From: Xiphydria camelus
Lineage: Eukaryota > Arthropoda > Insecta > Hymenoptera > Xiphydriidae
Length of the DNA stretch: 64,000 nt
Assembly: GCA_963678675.1 (NCBI GenBank)
Contig: OY783195.1
Coordinates: 22,277,687 to 22,341,686 of the forward strand
Direction of reading: 5' to 3'
In this document: positions 17,658 through 28,869 of the stretch, piece after piece
How the letters are laid out: each line of letters begins with the position of its first letter
How positions within the stretch are numbered: position 1 is the first letter of the stretch
Translations under genes and position numbers: made by a program
Notes under the pieces: generated by a model
Database searches by the model: none
Told to the model about the DNA's origin: nothing
Seen by the model: only the letters and a program-made list of their open reading frames with translations

Positions 17658-18557
17658 TAGGTCCTTGAATAAGTTCTCGCTGTTTTCTAACTTATGGCAT
17701 TACCAGAACTACGTGCATGTAATTTCAGATGGTAACGCATCTACAAGGAAGTACTATCGGTAAGCTGGAACTTCAGTGTGTGTTAGTTCGCCACAGTGTA
17801 AACAGAATTTTTTTACTTGGTTCCAAACATGTCGACATTTGTGCCAAATAAAGAGTATTTGCGGGGAATCTCATTGCACTACTTTATTCAGAAGAAATCT
17901 GCAGTTGAAGCACACAGAATTCGTGTTGAAACTTACGGTGAACATGCTTTGTCGAAAACGACACGTAGAAACTGGTTTCGACGCTTCAAAAATAATGATT
18001 TTGACCTTGGAGATAAAGAACGCTCTGGTGCACCGAAAATGAAAAATGAAAATTATGAACTGCTCAAACCGAAAGAAACTATCACAAGAGATCGTTATCG
18101 ACTGCAATTGATGCGCTTGAGCCAAGTCCTGAAGGAAAAACGGCCGTTATACAAACAGAGACACGACAAGGTGATATTGTTACACGACAACGTACGGCCG
18201 CATGTGGCGAAACCAGTGAAAACTCATAGCTGGAAACGCTTAAATGGGAAGTCCTACCCCACCCGCTGTATTCACCGGACATAGCCCCTTCCGATTATCA
18301 CCTATTCCGTTCGATGGCACATGGCCTGGCTGAGCAGCACTCCCATTCTTATGAAGATGTCAAAAAATGGATCGATTCTTGGATAGCGTCAAAGGACATA
18401 TCGTTTTTCCTACGGGGAATTCAAATGCTGCCAGAAAGATGGGCAAAAGTAGTGGCCAGTGATGGGCAATACTTTGAGTGACGTATTTTGTACCACATAC
18501 TTTAAATAAAGCATTAATTTTCACAAAAAAAACAGCGAGAACTTATTCAAGGACCAA
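17658..18557 (+). mobile_element. Deleted mariner transposon (900 bp)
   Basis: The terminal inverted repeats contain GGTCCTTGAATAAGTTCTCG and continue to CTGTTTT, about 29 bp with one mismatch near the tip. They are flanked by TA at 17656-17657 and 18558-18559. The interior is a mariner transposase with a large internal deletion and a frameshift (see the pseudogene entry). A full-length mariner is about 1.3 kb. It is therefore a non-autonomous copy that could have moved only with help from a related transposase. Confidence 0.92.
17829..18481 (+). pseudogene. Mariner transposase, internally deleted and frameshifted
   Basis: The chosen ATG at 17829 starts MSTFVPNKEYLRG, the usual mariner N-terminus, followed by the helix-turn-helix region (WFRRFKNNDFDLGDKERSG). 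After about 63 residues it jumps straight to YELLKP-type sequence. The linker and the region with the first catalytic Asp are missing. The second catalytic site is present as HDNVRPH. Near 18240 the frame is lost; in the shifted frame YSPDIAPSDYHLF (third Asp, D34D spacing) and the C-terminus run to the stop at 18479-18481. No active enzyme can be made from this copy. Confidence 0.9.
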
Positions 18558-18746
18558 TAATAGTATAATCCGTGAACATGCGAAAACAGTTAGAAATAGT
18601 CATGTACATGTGCACAAGAAGTAATTTTGCGTATTTGAGAATGCATGCGTATCTATAATTATCCACTGCGACCTAATTAGATATGAAAAGCAATTACTCA
18701 TAGATGTTTTATTGGAAAGAAATTAACAATAGCTCAAAAGACACGC

Positions 18747-18857
18747 AATAGTATCTTATGTCATTAGGCGGAAATCCGAGGTTTTTTCAGACCGTTTAAT
18801 TAGGTCGTAACACACAGTCTTAAAAATCCGAGGATTTCAGCCGAATGACATACTATT
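18747..18857. repeat. Small fold-back (about 110 bp)
   Basis: Inverted arms include GTCATTAGGCGGAAATCC on the left and GGATTTCAGCCGAATGAC on the right, with TAGTAT/ATACTA at the outside. Arms are imperfect and the loop is about 40 bp. No coding capacity; probably a degraded MITE. Confidence 0.6.
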
Positions 18858-21656
18858 TTTTCTCACAAATGTCCATTTCTCAAAACAAAACAAACAAGTA
18901 TATACGGCTCATTTCACGTTGCGTTTATCAGTTTGGAAAAAGGTCCCACTTCGGACTAAGCAATCGTTTACCGGCCTGCGGACTCCCGGTCGGTGTCACG
19001 CGGGAAAAATGCCGTCTAACAGTCTAAAAATAGGCTGGAGAAGGCCTCGAAATGGGCATGAGTGAGGAAAAGTAACGTACTTTCATAAAATGCGTTACCT
19101 AAGTTAAATAAACAAATTAAAATTACAGATTTACCACCTTACTTTCTAGACTTCCAAAATTACATCAAAGCAGAGGACCTCAATCTTTTCGACTTCTGTT
19201 ATTAGCAATGCTTCAAATCGATATAATTTACAGTTATATAATAAAGAATTACGTTTTGCTTCAACATTTCGACTCGTTAACGTTTCCTTCTATCGAAGAA
19301 TTGACCAAAACCGCGATATATGCACAATTACCCACTACGCACAATTCCTCTACTTTCCCGTATCGAATTTCTTTCAGATTTATGATAACAAATAATATTT
19401 AATGTCGTTCTTTATATTATGTCTCGTGAAGTAGGTTTATAGCTTGAACGAGGATTTCCTATCCTAGTGAAATGTTCAATGCCGACGAGGTCCGTGATCA
19501 CTTTTTGCTTCTTGCGCAGTTAACAAAATTACATTTCGGTTCGTTTAAGGCGTCAGGCAAAATCGAAACTTAACGCAGTTCTCTCAGACAACGGGCTTCG
19601 TTTAATGAAGCGTATCGTGATTTCGAGCCGTCGCACAGCAGAGAGATTTGTATTTACAGTAGAATTCGCAATCAAGGCATCTCCGTACATGAGTATATTC
19701 CTCCTAGGAAAAATTAAGGATATTTGTTCGGAATGTATCGGTTAATTTTGGCGATCGTCAAAGAGTTAGAAGATTTTAACATACGAAGTAACATGAGGTA
19801 CTGGGGTCATCGTTGTACTACAATTACATACACACACTTATGTGCACTTCACTGCATTGAATACATTAATTCAAATTGCCTGTAACAATCTCGGAGTATC
19901 CTTGGAATATCGCTGCGTTGAGTTTAATTTATTCGATCCATACCGCGTTGTTTACTTACACTTATACATATTAACATCCATTATGTCGAACAGATTATGT
20001 ACACGGAAGCTCCCCGCATTGCCCTGTATCTGTTCCTCTTTCCAACGTTCGTTCGTACACCGAATTTCCATTGTTTCATTAATCGACAAAAAGGTACTTT
20101 GAGTTTCAGCTCGTATAGCCTGGCATGAACAGAAGCTCGGTAATATCGCCATTTAACGGGTAGTCGATAGAATATAGATATACGTAATATACGTAGCACA
20201 GTGGGATAGCCGTCCAAGTGTCGAAATATCTCCTCCGTCTATACACCACAGACTTATCTGATATCTGCTTACTCGTCTGTCCCTTTGGAAGCTGCATTTC
20301 TCGCTCTCTATCTCTCTTTTTCTCTTTCTATCTCCTCTCGAGTTATATCAGGAGACGCGGGTATACGGAATAGCTATACGCTACTCGTTCTGAAGATTGG
20401 TCAACCAATGGTGCGTAAACGAATCGAAAGATGGGGAAATGATGAAAAATTGAAGTGTAATTCTTGCTGAAAAGCGAGGCGTTCCCCCTCGATGTCGTTA
20501 CTTCGGTACAACCGTGTGTGTACTTTTATATGCGGTTCTGTGAACTCTGACTCGAACTCCTCCATCTGAAAATTGCGAATGCGTCTGTTGCTCTTTCGCG
20601 TCGACAAATGAAATGCTTCGTCTTATCTTCTCACTGTTAAATGTATAGGAATTGTAGGTAAATAACGTCTTCAATATTATATTCGAATACATTGTATTTA
20701 TTAGAAAGTGGGTTTATTGAAGTTTGGAAAAATTGGTCTGATAATTAATTATGTGAATATATGTTCCACTTAACAAGACATTAAAATGACAAAGATTTTT
20801 CAAAATTTTTAACGTGATATTTTCATTAAATAGATGTCTGGACTTATAGTTAAATTGACTGAACCGTTATTATAACTATTTACGATCATTTTTATCGCGT
20901 TCTGTTTCGAATTTCCATTTACCCTTATGCAAAATTACCAAAGTTGACAAAACTAACAAAAATGAGTAGTCGCGTTATTTCCCTTATACGGCAAAGATTA
21001 ATGATTTTAAAATCGTTGATATGCTTAGGAAATATTCTGAAGATGCGTTCCATCATTTTTAAAATACCTGAGCTATTCAAGATTTTATTCAGATGCGACT
21101 GAACCCTTCAAGCACGTATCTCGGAATGTTCTCGATATTGATGCTAAAAACTATTTCACCCGGAAAGAAGAATTTCCATGAAATTGCACACTAAAAAAAT
21201 TCGGCTCGAATTTTTGTTGGAAACAGTTTCGCTTTTTTAAACGATATGCTCTGTACTTGTTGGAATATGTGATTTCAATCACAATACATATTCAATAAGT
21301 TTCTTTGATTAATTAGCAGTTAAAAATACTCTGAAAAAATTAGTTAGTGAATTCAGTAATATTTCTTGCCGTCGCCATGGCAGCCAGTGACATTGCTGCA
21401 TCCATTAAATATTTTCTCTTTAATGCAACAATACATAATCTCTCATCTCATAAGTTTCACATAAAAAAGTTCTAAAGCGCAAAAGTAAACTATTGTTGCA
21501 TTTAGCGTATTTTTGGAACGGGTGTTTTATTATAATTATAACAGTCACAATTCTAGTAAAAATTACTACAGTAGGTAGGTAATATTTGCTAAAACTATCG
21601 CGTCCGTTACCAAAGTAACAGATTTATCGCGAAAGTGTAATTTGTTTTTTTCTCCG
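18858..21656. other. Non-coding, no gene recognised
   Basis: Mixed composition. Around 19.8-20.7 kb several short frames overlap on both strands without coding signature or known motif. No transposon ends were recognised. I cannot exclude a small host exon. Confidence 0.45.
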
Positions 21657-21788
21657 TGGCCGGTTGGTTCCATCCTCGCGTTAAAATTTATCCTCGCGAT
21701 AAACCTCTTAGCAGCCACTCCGAGTGGTCGATAGGAGGGGGGTTTATCGTGAAGATAAATTTTATCGCAAGGATGGAACAACCGCCAC
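21657..21788. repeat. Palindromic MITE (132 bp)
   Basis: The left end is GTGGCCGGTTGGTTCCATCC and the right end, inverted, is GTGGCGGTTGTTCCATCC. Pairing continues inward through TAAAATTTATC and GATAAACC, leaving a loop of about 30 bp. The perfect inner arms (AAATTTATC / GATAAATTT and GGTTTATCG) make a strong hairpin. No target-site duplication is obvious. Confidence 0.75.
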
Positions 21789-21931
21789 TAAATATACCTA
21801 ATACGACTCGCCTGACGTTGCCTCTGATGACTAGAATTCGCAATAAGTCTTGCGAACTTATACTGAACTAAATCGCAGGTATTACATAGACTTGTAATAA
21901 AAATGAGAGCTTCCTTCACCGTACACATGTA

Positions 21932-22010
21932 TTGGGTTGTCCGGAAAGTTCGTGCCGGTTTTCAGTAGATGGCATTAGGACAGGTCTGAATGTATCAGAA
22001 TGGTTAAAAA
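21932..22010 (+). mobile_element. Solo mariner terminus
   Basis: The sequence TTGGGTTGTCCGGAAAGTTC followed by GTGCCGG is the characteristic 5' terminal repeat of insect mariner elements. No matching opposite end or transposase lies nearby. It differs from the ends of the mariner at 17658, so it is a separate family and a 3'-truncated remnant. Confidence 0.65.
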
Positions 22011-22868
22011 CAAATGGCATGTGTACTGCCGTTTTAAGTTAAAAGGGCGTATCTACAAAAAAATCATTTTTCAGTTTATTACATTTTATACAAGTCTGAC
22101 ACGAGTTCTGTTATCCTGTTAAGTTAAAAAAGTCGTATGTCAGCGTTTTATCATTTATTTTGAATTTCATTATCAGTGTGGCACGAAAAGAATTGAAGAG
22201 TGGAACTTCTAATTAGTCTATGTGCCATATTTGCAAAAATATATATTTTGCTTGAAAACAGTCGTAAGTGCAAACCCCAATACATCTGGAAAGGGTCTAT
22301 GTGCAAAAGCATACGCGTAGAGGCTTAAGGAGGAACATCAGAAAATTGAAATACGATGAAACACTGATTTTTTTTATAATGCACTTTCATATATTTTAAG
22401 AACTCGCAACAAATTTCAAAAAAAATTGACTCTGCCATTTTATTGATATAAATTATTAAAAATTAACAAATTAACATGCGGTTTATGGACGCGTCACTTA
22501 TGATTCAAAACAACAGAATTTAACACAATACAAAATTATAATAATTGTTTCAAACAATGACCAATAACATAAACTTTTTTTTTTGAGCGTTTGAAGATTT
22601 TTCACTCAGCCAAATTTCTAAAAACAATATAAATGTAATGAACAAAATGAAAATGTTCTCACATGCGGTAGCCATTTGCAAAACAGTGGCAACGCTGTGT
22701 CGTGACACCACGGCCAGCTAAGAAAGAAGAGTGCGCGCGGAATTTGAAAATTTGAAATGAACAACTTTGATCGGCCAACACTCATATTCCATTTTGAATC
22801 ATTTAAGATGGACAAATATCGAAATGAACAACTTATGAACTCTTAAATGATGAAAAGTAAGAGAGAAA

Positions 22869-24245
22869 TTACATTGAACTGTTTTCGAAATGAGTATATA
22901 TTTTCATAATGGTATTTTGACGTAACTTCAATGATTGTAGTACTTTGTGAATGCCCGGTTTTCCAAATTGCTTGAATCCCTTCATTAAATCCTCATAAAT
23001 AATATTTCCATCTGCAAGTTTAAAAAGCATGGAAGGGGTCAGAACACTTTTGAGTGGATTTAAAGCACTTTTACAACGATTTTCTTTTTCAATTTCATCT
23101 TCGATTGTTGACAAAGAATATAACAATTCATCTGCAGTAAACTCGTTACATGCAAAATGTTTTAGCATATACACATCGTACCCAGCGTTATGCCGTTTTT
23201 CAGTATCAATACGAATGTATTTACTAGCAAGTGTAGATAAAATTAAGTCTCCTGCTTTAAACTTCTCCGTGCCATGCTTATTTTTATATGCTGCATACGA
23301 ACAAACAAATCCAGCAACTAATAATTTAAACTTATCTATTAATGAAACTTTTTCAAGAGTTATAAGTAGACGAATGGCATCAAATTTGCAATTATGAGCA
23401 AGCAAGATACAAGGCTTTTTAAACTGTGATAAAAAAGTTAAAAAATCACTCATTGCATCTTGCAGTGATACAGTGTTAACTGGCACTCCATCATGTCTCA
23501 ATTCAGATCCAACTAAGCGTAAGCCATGTACACCAGTCGCTCTAGCATCAATAGCTCGAGTTGGCTTAATATATCTCTCAAATGTTGCTGTCTTATGTCC
23601 TGCAGCAATCTGAATAATATTGCATTGCTTTGAAAAATCCGTAGTTTCCAGATCAAAATGGATAAAATGGTATTCTTCGTGGGGAATATCAATATCCTCT
23701 ACGCGCGATGTGTCATTATTATCGCCGATTTCATCTTCTTGTTCTGATTGTCTTCTTGTTGATGGATTTAATAATTCCATACCAGATTGATATGACGTTC
23801 CTTCAGTTTGCTCTTTTCTATAACGAAGTGCAGCACGATCGTTACTGAGTTCAATTCTTCGTCTTTTCGCTGCAATGGTGCTGCGAAACTCAGCCGCCCT
23901 TTTACAAATTTTCTCAACGCGCTCTGTGTGCGTTGTCGTGTTTTCGCTGTAATTAATGAACAATTTATCATAAACAAGCGTTACATAGATTTTTCCTTCA
24001 TTTTTCTCAGCTACTGTGGCAGCTACTCGATAATCCAAGGCAGCAGAAAGATTATAGCACATTGCTTTGGGAGCCTTTCGATTTACAGATGCGTTAAAAC
24101 TTTCGTTTACTTGACTTGAAGCAGAAAATGCAAATTTTTCAGCAGCGTCAGCTAAAGATCCAAAGAAAGTTGCTAACGTTTGATACAAACTTTTATTGTG
24201 AAATCCATCTCCAATTGTGGAGGGAGTATAATTGGGGGGTTGCAT
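22869..24245 (-). CDS. DEDDh 3'-5' exonuclease domain, open frame of 458 aa
   Basis: This is the open C-terminal part of the broken Mutator-like gene; the first Met shown is probably not a real start, since homologous sequence continues upstream in another frame. Residues 1-170 have the transposase-type tail (FFGSLADAAEKFAFSASSQV, ESFNASVNRKAPKAM). An acidic linker follows, then an exonuclease fold from about residue 195: HFDLETTDF (the D.E pair), LLAHNCKFDA (second Asp) and HNAGYDVYMLKH (His and last Asp, H-x4-D). These are the four metal-binding acids plus the general base of the DnaQ/RNase T class, and all are present. Substrate is unknown. There is no stop or shift within this part, although the upstream exons are damaged. 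Confidence 0.72.
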   Translation of the reverse strand: MQPPNYTPSTIGDGFHNKSLYQTLATFFGSLADAAEKFAFSASSQVNESFNASVNRKAPKAMCYNLSAALDYRVAATVAEKNEGKIYVTLVYDKLFINYSENTTTHTERVEKICKRAAEFRSTIAAKRRRIELSNDRAALRYRKEQTEGTSYQSGMELLNPSTRRQSEQEDEIGDNNDTSRVEDIDIPHEEYHFIHFDLETTDFSKQCNIIQIAAGHKTATFERYIKPTRAIDARATGVHGLRLVGSELRHDGVPVNTVSLQDAMSDFLTFLSQFKKPCILLAHNCKFDAIRLLITLEKVSLIDKFKLLVAGFVCSYAAYKNKHGTEKFKAGDLILSTLASKYIRIDTEKRHNAGYDVYMLKHFACNEFTADELLYSLSTIEDEIEKENRCKSALNPLKSVLTPSMLFKLADGNIIYEDLMKGFKQFGKPGIHKVLQSLKLRQNTIMKIYTHFENSSM

Positions 24246-25594
24246 CTGTCATATATTTACACCAACTTGGATCACACTGATCGTGTAAATTAAACGCATG
24301 TTGAGGGATTGCCCTGATAGATTTCTCTAAACCTTCGACGTTACCAACATTTTGTGCCACTGCATACTTAAAACAGCGATGAAGGTACTTTATTGAGTTT
24401 TCATGCAATTCTTTCTCTGGATCTTGTTCCTTACTTATTTTCTACAAACCTTTTTTCACATTTTTATTTGAATGCCCCCTATCTGACAATTTTATAATGT
24501 CATGTTTCGAACTTTTTTTTAAAGCAGAAATTGCAGAAGAATCGTCATCTGCAACGAAAATTCCAACTTGTACATTATTTTTTTCAAAAATTTCATTTTA
24601 TGTTGCGAGTATAACTGCTAAATGAGCTTCCATAGCTTTAGCGGTGCCTGTAAAATTCTGTCGACAATCATGGTCATCTTTTGGATGTCCTGCATTACAT
24701 CGTTTACAAGCGCGATTGCCAGTACCGTAAGCAACGATTTTTCCACCCTGAGTATCGAAAAAAGTGGCGTATCCACTCAAACTATCGTAGCTACTGCCCG
24801 ACCCTCGTGTAGGCCAAGCAGTATCAAAAGACACCATCAGTCCGGACCATTAAATCACTCGGCGTTAATTCTTCTCTTGGTACTTGCGTCGTCGTGGGAA
24901 ATACCAAGAAGTCTTCTTCCAGGTGTTTCGGCCTAAATATAGTGTAGGATTCACAGGAATATTTCAGGTTAAAAAAAATTTAATGTTTGAAAGGGAAAAA
25001 CTTGTTAATTTATTTTTATCCAAATTTTTTATTTCATTCAAATCGTGAATTCATAGTTTTTAAAAATATAGAGAAGATTGGAAATTAATTAGTTTCTGAA
25101 TACAAAAATGCCATTAAAATAAAAATAAAAAAGACGAACGCCATGTAAATGTAAAAAATTAAAAATAAATCAACAATATTTTTGTATACGTTAAAACTTT
25201 TGTAAATAACGAAAGGCAATATTTAAAATATCGTAAATTGTATATTTAAGTAAAAATAAAATAAATAAAGCAATGATTGGAAGAATGATAATTTCCGGAT
25301 TTGTACAATAAAGTACAAATACGAAAATTTTAAGGTAACTGTTAAAAAAATTGTGAAAAAAAATCAAAAGTGAATTCAGACTTACAAAATCTTGACGATT
25401 TCATCAAGGTTTTGAATTGTCAACTGCTTTTCTAATTGTACCACTTTCTCGCAGTTTTCGTAAGCCACTTGTTCAACTGTATTTCCCACTCGCTTCTGAT
25501 CATACTCGAAAGTATTTCTACTCATTGACGGCATGTCTATGCAACCACAAAGATTGTCAAAACTGCTGTATCGAATTCCACTATGGATGAGACT
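22869..25594 (-). pseudogene. Mutator-like transposase fused to a DEDDh exonuclease, decayed
   Basis: On the minus strand, sequence from 25594 down to 25386 encodes SFDNLCGCIDMPSMSRNTF and a following helix, ending at a GTAAGT donor. After an acceptor near 24933 comes VSFDTAWPTRGSG...SLSGY, a Cys-rich KCN-type segment (NRACKRCNAGHPKDDHDCRQ) and FTGTAKAME (24837-24598). Then come VADDDSSAIS, SDRGHSNKN and HRCFKYAVAQNVGN (24590-24250), resembling the Mutator-like transposase domain found in many animal genomes. Stops and frameshifts occur near 24850, 24595, 24450 and 24240, so the gene is broken. The last 458 codons (24245-22869) are open and hold the exonuclease. The 5' end is cut off by the LINE at 25595. 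I cannot tell an old transposon from a degenerate domesticated gene. Confidence 0.7.
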
Positions 25595-26465
25595 TTTTTT
25601 TTTTTTTTTTTAAAGGAGGGGGAATGCTTTTTACCCACGCCCAGGCTGGCAAAGCCCGGGCAGTGTGGGACTCGAGACACCTCGCCGCAGCATGTTTAAA
25701 TGCCTGCGAGTGCAATGCGAGGGCCCCCTACCCACTAAACCTAACCTCCGTCCTCATCGCCCAGATGATGAGAGAGCTCCTGGTAACGACCGCAAGGGTC
25801 TTGCTGCAGGAAGCTCCCTCTGGGCATGAGCTCGTCGCTCTCCTCGTGTCTAGTGCCCGCGACCTCTTATTGCGCCATTTACTTTATGGCGTACCACGTA
25901 TGGCTCCCCAAAAACAAACAGAGCCACTCACCAAGTGTCTGTTGCCACCCAACAGACCCTTGGGACCACCCACTTATCCGGGGGAGGACCGAGACAGCTC
26001 GGGAGCCGCGGGGGCAGCACAACCCATGACTCACAGGCTGGTTCCGGTACCACTCCTCCAAACTCTCACCCAACCCATGTGTCCCTACAAACACCCCACC
26101 TGACTCATGCGCTTCGTGCCCTGTGCCCGCCGGGGGACAGAAACACTCCCAATGGAGTGGTGGGTCACCCCACAAGATCTAGCCCGGTGACACGAAGTTG
26201 CCACTTAACGCATGCTTTGAACATGCACCGACCGCTCCAGAGATGCCGGGAAGCTCGACCAGACATCCCGGATTGGTCCGACCCTCCTCCTATTACACAT
26301 ACACTCACCCATACACACCCACCCCACTCACACCACACACACTCACCCATTCACTACACGGCCCACTGCCTACCAAAGCGCCAGGCTGGGCTTCCACCAG
26401 TGAACGGAATCATCCAGTTCACGGGCCAACCGACGCGCCCACCTACCCGGGTACGCAATGGCCTC

Positions 26466-27514
26466 TTAGCCATTACGCCCCTCCCTCTCTCTAGTGCGCT
26501 CCGCCTCCTCTTTCCGCGTGAGGACAGCTCTGGCAAACTTTGCCACAGCCGCCCACACCTCCCTATCAGCTGTCATCCGGGGTATCATGGCCCTGAACGA
26601 TAGCTCTGTGTCCTCTCCAATTGCCGAGCGCAATGCCACCCTCTCAACTCCCCACGCCTCGCACTCCCCAATGGTGTGTTCGGTCGAATCCAAGATTTCA
26701 TCACAGTGATGACATCGAGGAGACCTCTCCCGGTTGATGCGGAAGAGATACTCCCCGAAGCATCCGTGACCCCCCATAAGCTGTGTAAGATAGAAGGACA
26801 TGCAACCATGCCTTCTATCTAACCACGCGTCAAAACTTGGGAGGATGGCATTGCGCACCCTACCCCCCGACAGACTCGGGTTCCTCAGCGAGAGCTCCCA
26901 CTGCACCCGCGTGAGCAGCTTCGCCGCTCTTACGATCTCGCGTTTAGATTCTATATCCTCCACGCCGGTCTCCCTAACAACCCGGATCCGCTCGTACACT
27001 CTCCTGAGGCACTCCGCCAGGAGGTGCACGGGCGGGACCCTAGCCATCAGTAGAGTGGCCTCTAACGACAGTGTCCTATAGGCACTTATTACTCTGAGGG
27101 CCATTCGCCTTTGTATCGCCAGCAGTTTCTTTCTGCTACCAGCGTGGGCACTTAGCTGCCTGCTCCACACCGAGGGGGAGTAACAGGAAATTATCTTCAA
27201 TGGGTTGTTATTGTGAATGACCTCGATGCCGCAGGTCTCCAGAGAGGGAGTATGAGTGCTGATTGCCTTGTGGCGGAGGGAGTTACGGATGATTGTAGCT
27301 ACACCCCCGTGTTTGGAGTTAGGACGGTCGCGTCTATAGATGGAGAAATTGGGTATGTAGAGCTTATGAAGGGGTTGTAGATGGGTTTCCGAGATACAGG
27401 CCACATCAATGGAAGACTCGTTGATGAGTTGCGTTAAGAGGAGCGTTCTATGTTTGTTGGCCGCAAGGATGCCGTTGGCGTTCCAGTTAAGGATGGTGAG
27501 GTGACCCTTAGTGG
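26466..27514 (-). pseudogene. LINE ORF2, endonuclease start joined to C-terminal domain
   Basis: The frame begins where ORF1 ends: HLTILNWNANGIL is the first motif of the APE-type endonuclease and ACISETHLQ the second (catalytic E). Homology to the endonuclease stops at IISCYSPS. The next residues, VWSRQLSAHAGSRKK and onward, belong to the region after the reverse transcriptase, ending in the Cys-His motif CHHCDEILDSTEHTIGEC. The junction is near 27173. All RT motifs are absent, yet the frame stays open to the stop at 26466. The result is a fused product that cannot reverse transcribe. The C-terminal half resembles R1-group elements and the N-terminal half resembles the wider Jockey/I group. 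Confidence 0.82.
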
Positions 27515-28869
27515 ATTTGGGGCTCCGGTTGTTGGAGTGCGCAGGTGAATTTGGTGGCGAAGTCGCGAAAAAGCTCTAGAAGAGTCTGGTTTTGGTGCGG
27601 GGCGGCTGGGGCCGGGGGTTGTTGAGTGGGTTGGCGCGGGGCAGGGGAGGTGGAGGGACCACTGGAGACCTGCGCGAACGAGCGAGCAAGTGGTGGAGGA
27701 GGAGGAGGTGCGGTTAGGGCCGAGGGAGATTCGTCACCAGGGCGGCTACGTAGGAGCGCGGTCGGAGCGGTGGCCGGGGGCGTGGGGGGAGATGCTCGTG
27801 TAGAGGTCGAGGTTGCTTGAGGAGCTTTAGGGCAACTCCGGAAGGTGGCACGATGCGGGCCGCCGCAATTGGCGCAGGTTGGCGATTTATTTGGCTTGTC
27901 TTTGGACCGACAGGTAGAAGTTTCATGGTTTCTAGCGCAGAAGGCGCAGACCCAGGAGGCATGGCAGTAGTTTGCCGTGTGCCGGAATTTCATGCAGCGA
28001 CGGCACTGCAGGATAATCTTAGATTTTCTTTTCGGTTCAACTTTTACGCTGAGACCGGACAGCGATTTTATGTTATAGATGGATTTAGCGGATGGGGATT
28101 TGGCGTCGAGGTAGACGCAGACAACAGGCCATATATTATCGCCTTTCTTCATGCGGTAAACAGACTTGACTAGCAGGCCCTTGGTAGCGAGTTCGGAGCG
28201 AATATCGTCTTCAGAGAGGGATTCCAGAACACCCCTGATCACTACGGTCAGGTCTTTGTCCTGGGGGATTTGATTGGTAGTAAACTGGATTTTGTCTACG
28301 TCCAGCTTGGAAGTCAGGCGGCGAAAATCGTTAACCGATTGGAGGTATACTTTGACCGAGTCAGAAGTATTGACCGCGCGGCGGAAGGGGATATCCTGTT
28401 CCGCCAGGAATTTTTGAATGGAAGTCCATTTGGATTTCTGCATGATGCCGATGGGAGGGAGATTGGAGGAGCCATTTTCCTCGGACTCCAAATCCGAGAC
28501 GGAGTCGGAGTCGGACCCCGAGGAACTGGCTGCTGGAGTGCTAGATTTCTTCCGCTTGACCGATCTTCGGGACTGGGTTAGCCAGGGATTCCCGTCGATC
28601 TCCATAGCGGGGGTGGATTGCGTCGCGACAATCGGCGAGGAGGAGGAAGAGGACCTTTGGTGAATGGAGTGCAGGAGGGCCTTCACTTTGGCGATCTGGG
28701 CGTCGGAGTCGGCAAGAGCTTGGAGGATATGGGATCTATCATCCTCGAGGCGGCTGAGGGTCGCGCTTAAGGATTCGGCGGTTGGAGAGGGTGAGCTGTC
28801 CGAGGTAGGAGGGGAGAGCTCAGTTTGAGCGGTGGAAGCAGGGGTGAGCGTATCTTGCGATATACTCAT
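27508..28869 (-). CDS. LINE ORF1, gag-like RNA-binding protein (453 aa)
   Basis: The start at 28869 (MSISQDTLTPASTAQ) gives a low-complexity N-terminus rich in Ser, Thr and Pro. A predicted helix (SRLEDDRSHILQALAD) follows, then an RRM-like core around residues 210-270 (DLTVVIRGVLESLSEDDIRS). Three zinc knuckles come next: CRRCMKFRHTANYC, CAFCARNHETSTC and CANCGGPHRATFRSC. This order is standard for ORF1 of Jockey/R1-group retrotransposons, where the protein packages element RNA. The frame is intact with no stop, in contrast to ORF2. Its stop overlaps the first codons of ORF2 in another frame. Confidence 0.88.
   Translation of the reverse strand: MSISQDTLTPASTAQTELSPPTSDSSPSPTAESLSATLSRLEDDRSHILQALADSDAQIAKVKALLHSIHQRSSSSSSPIVATQSTPAMEIDGNPWLTQSRRSVKRKKSSTPAASSSGSDSDSVSDLESEENGSSNLPPIGIMQKSKWTSIQKFLAEQDIPFRRAVNTSDSVKVYLQSVNDFRRLTSKLDVDKIQFTTNQIPQDKDLTVVIRGVLESLSEDDIRSELATKGLLVKSVYRMKKGDNIWPVVCVYLDAKSPSAKSIYNIKSLSGLSVKVEPKRKSKIILQCRRCMKFRHTANYCHASWVCAFCARNHETSTCRSKDKPNKSPTCANCGGPHRATFRSCPKAPQATSTSTRASPPTPPATAPTALLRSRPGDESPSALTAPPPPPPLARSFAQVSSGPSTSPAPRQPTQQPPAPAAPHQNQTLLELFRDFATKFTCALQQPEPQIH

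Noticed and set aside
18930..19010. GC-rich CGGCCTGCGGACTCCCGG segment considered as a tRNA or small RNA
   Set aside because: No cloverleaf, no anticodon arm and no A/B box could be drawn.
25624..26603. Overlapping plus-strand frames of 100-220 codons
   Set aside because: They are antisense to the GC-rich LINE 3' region, are Pro/His/Thr-rich without domains, and the minus strand explains the sequence.
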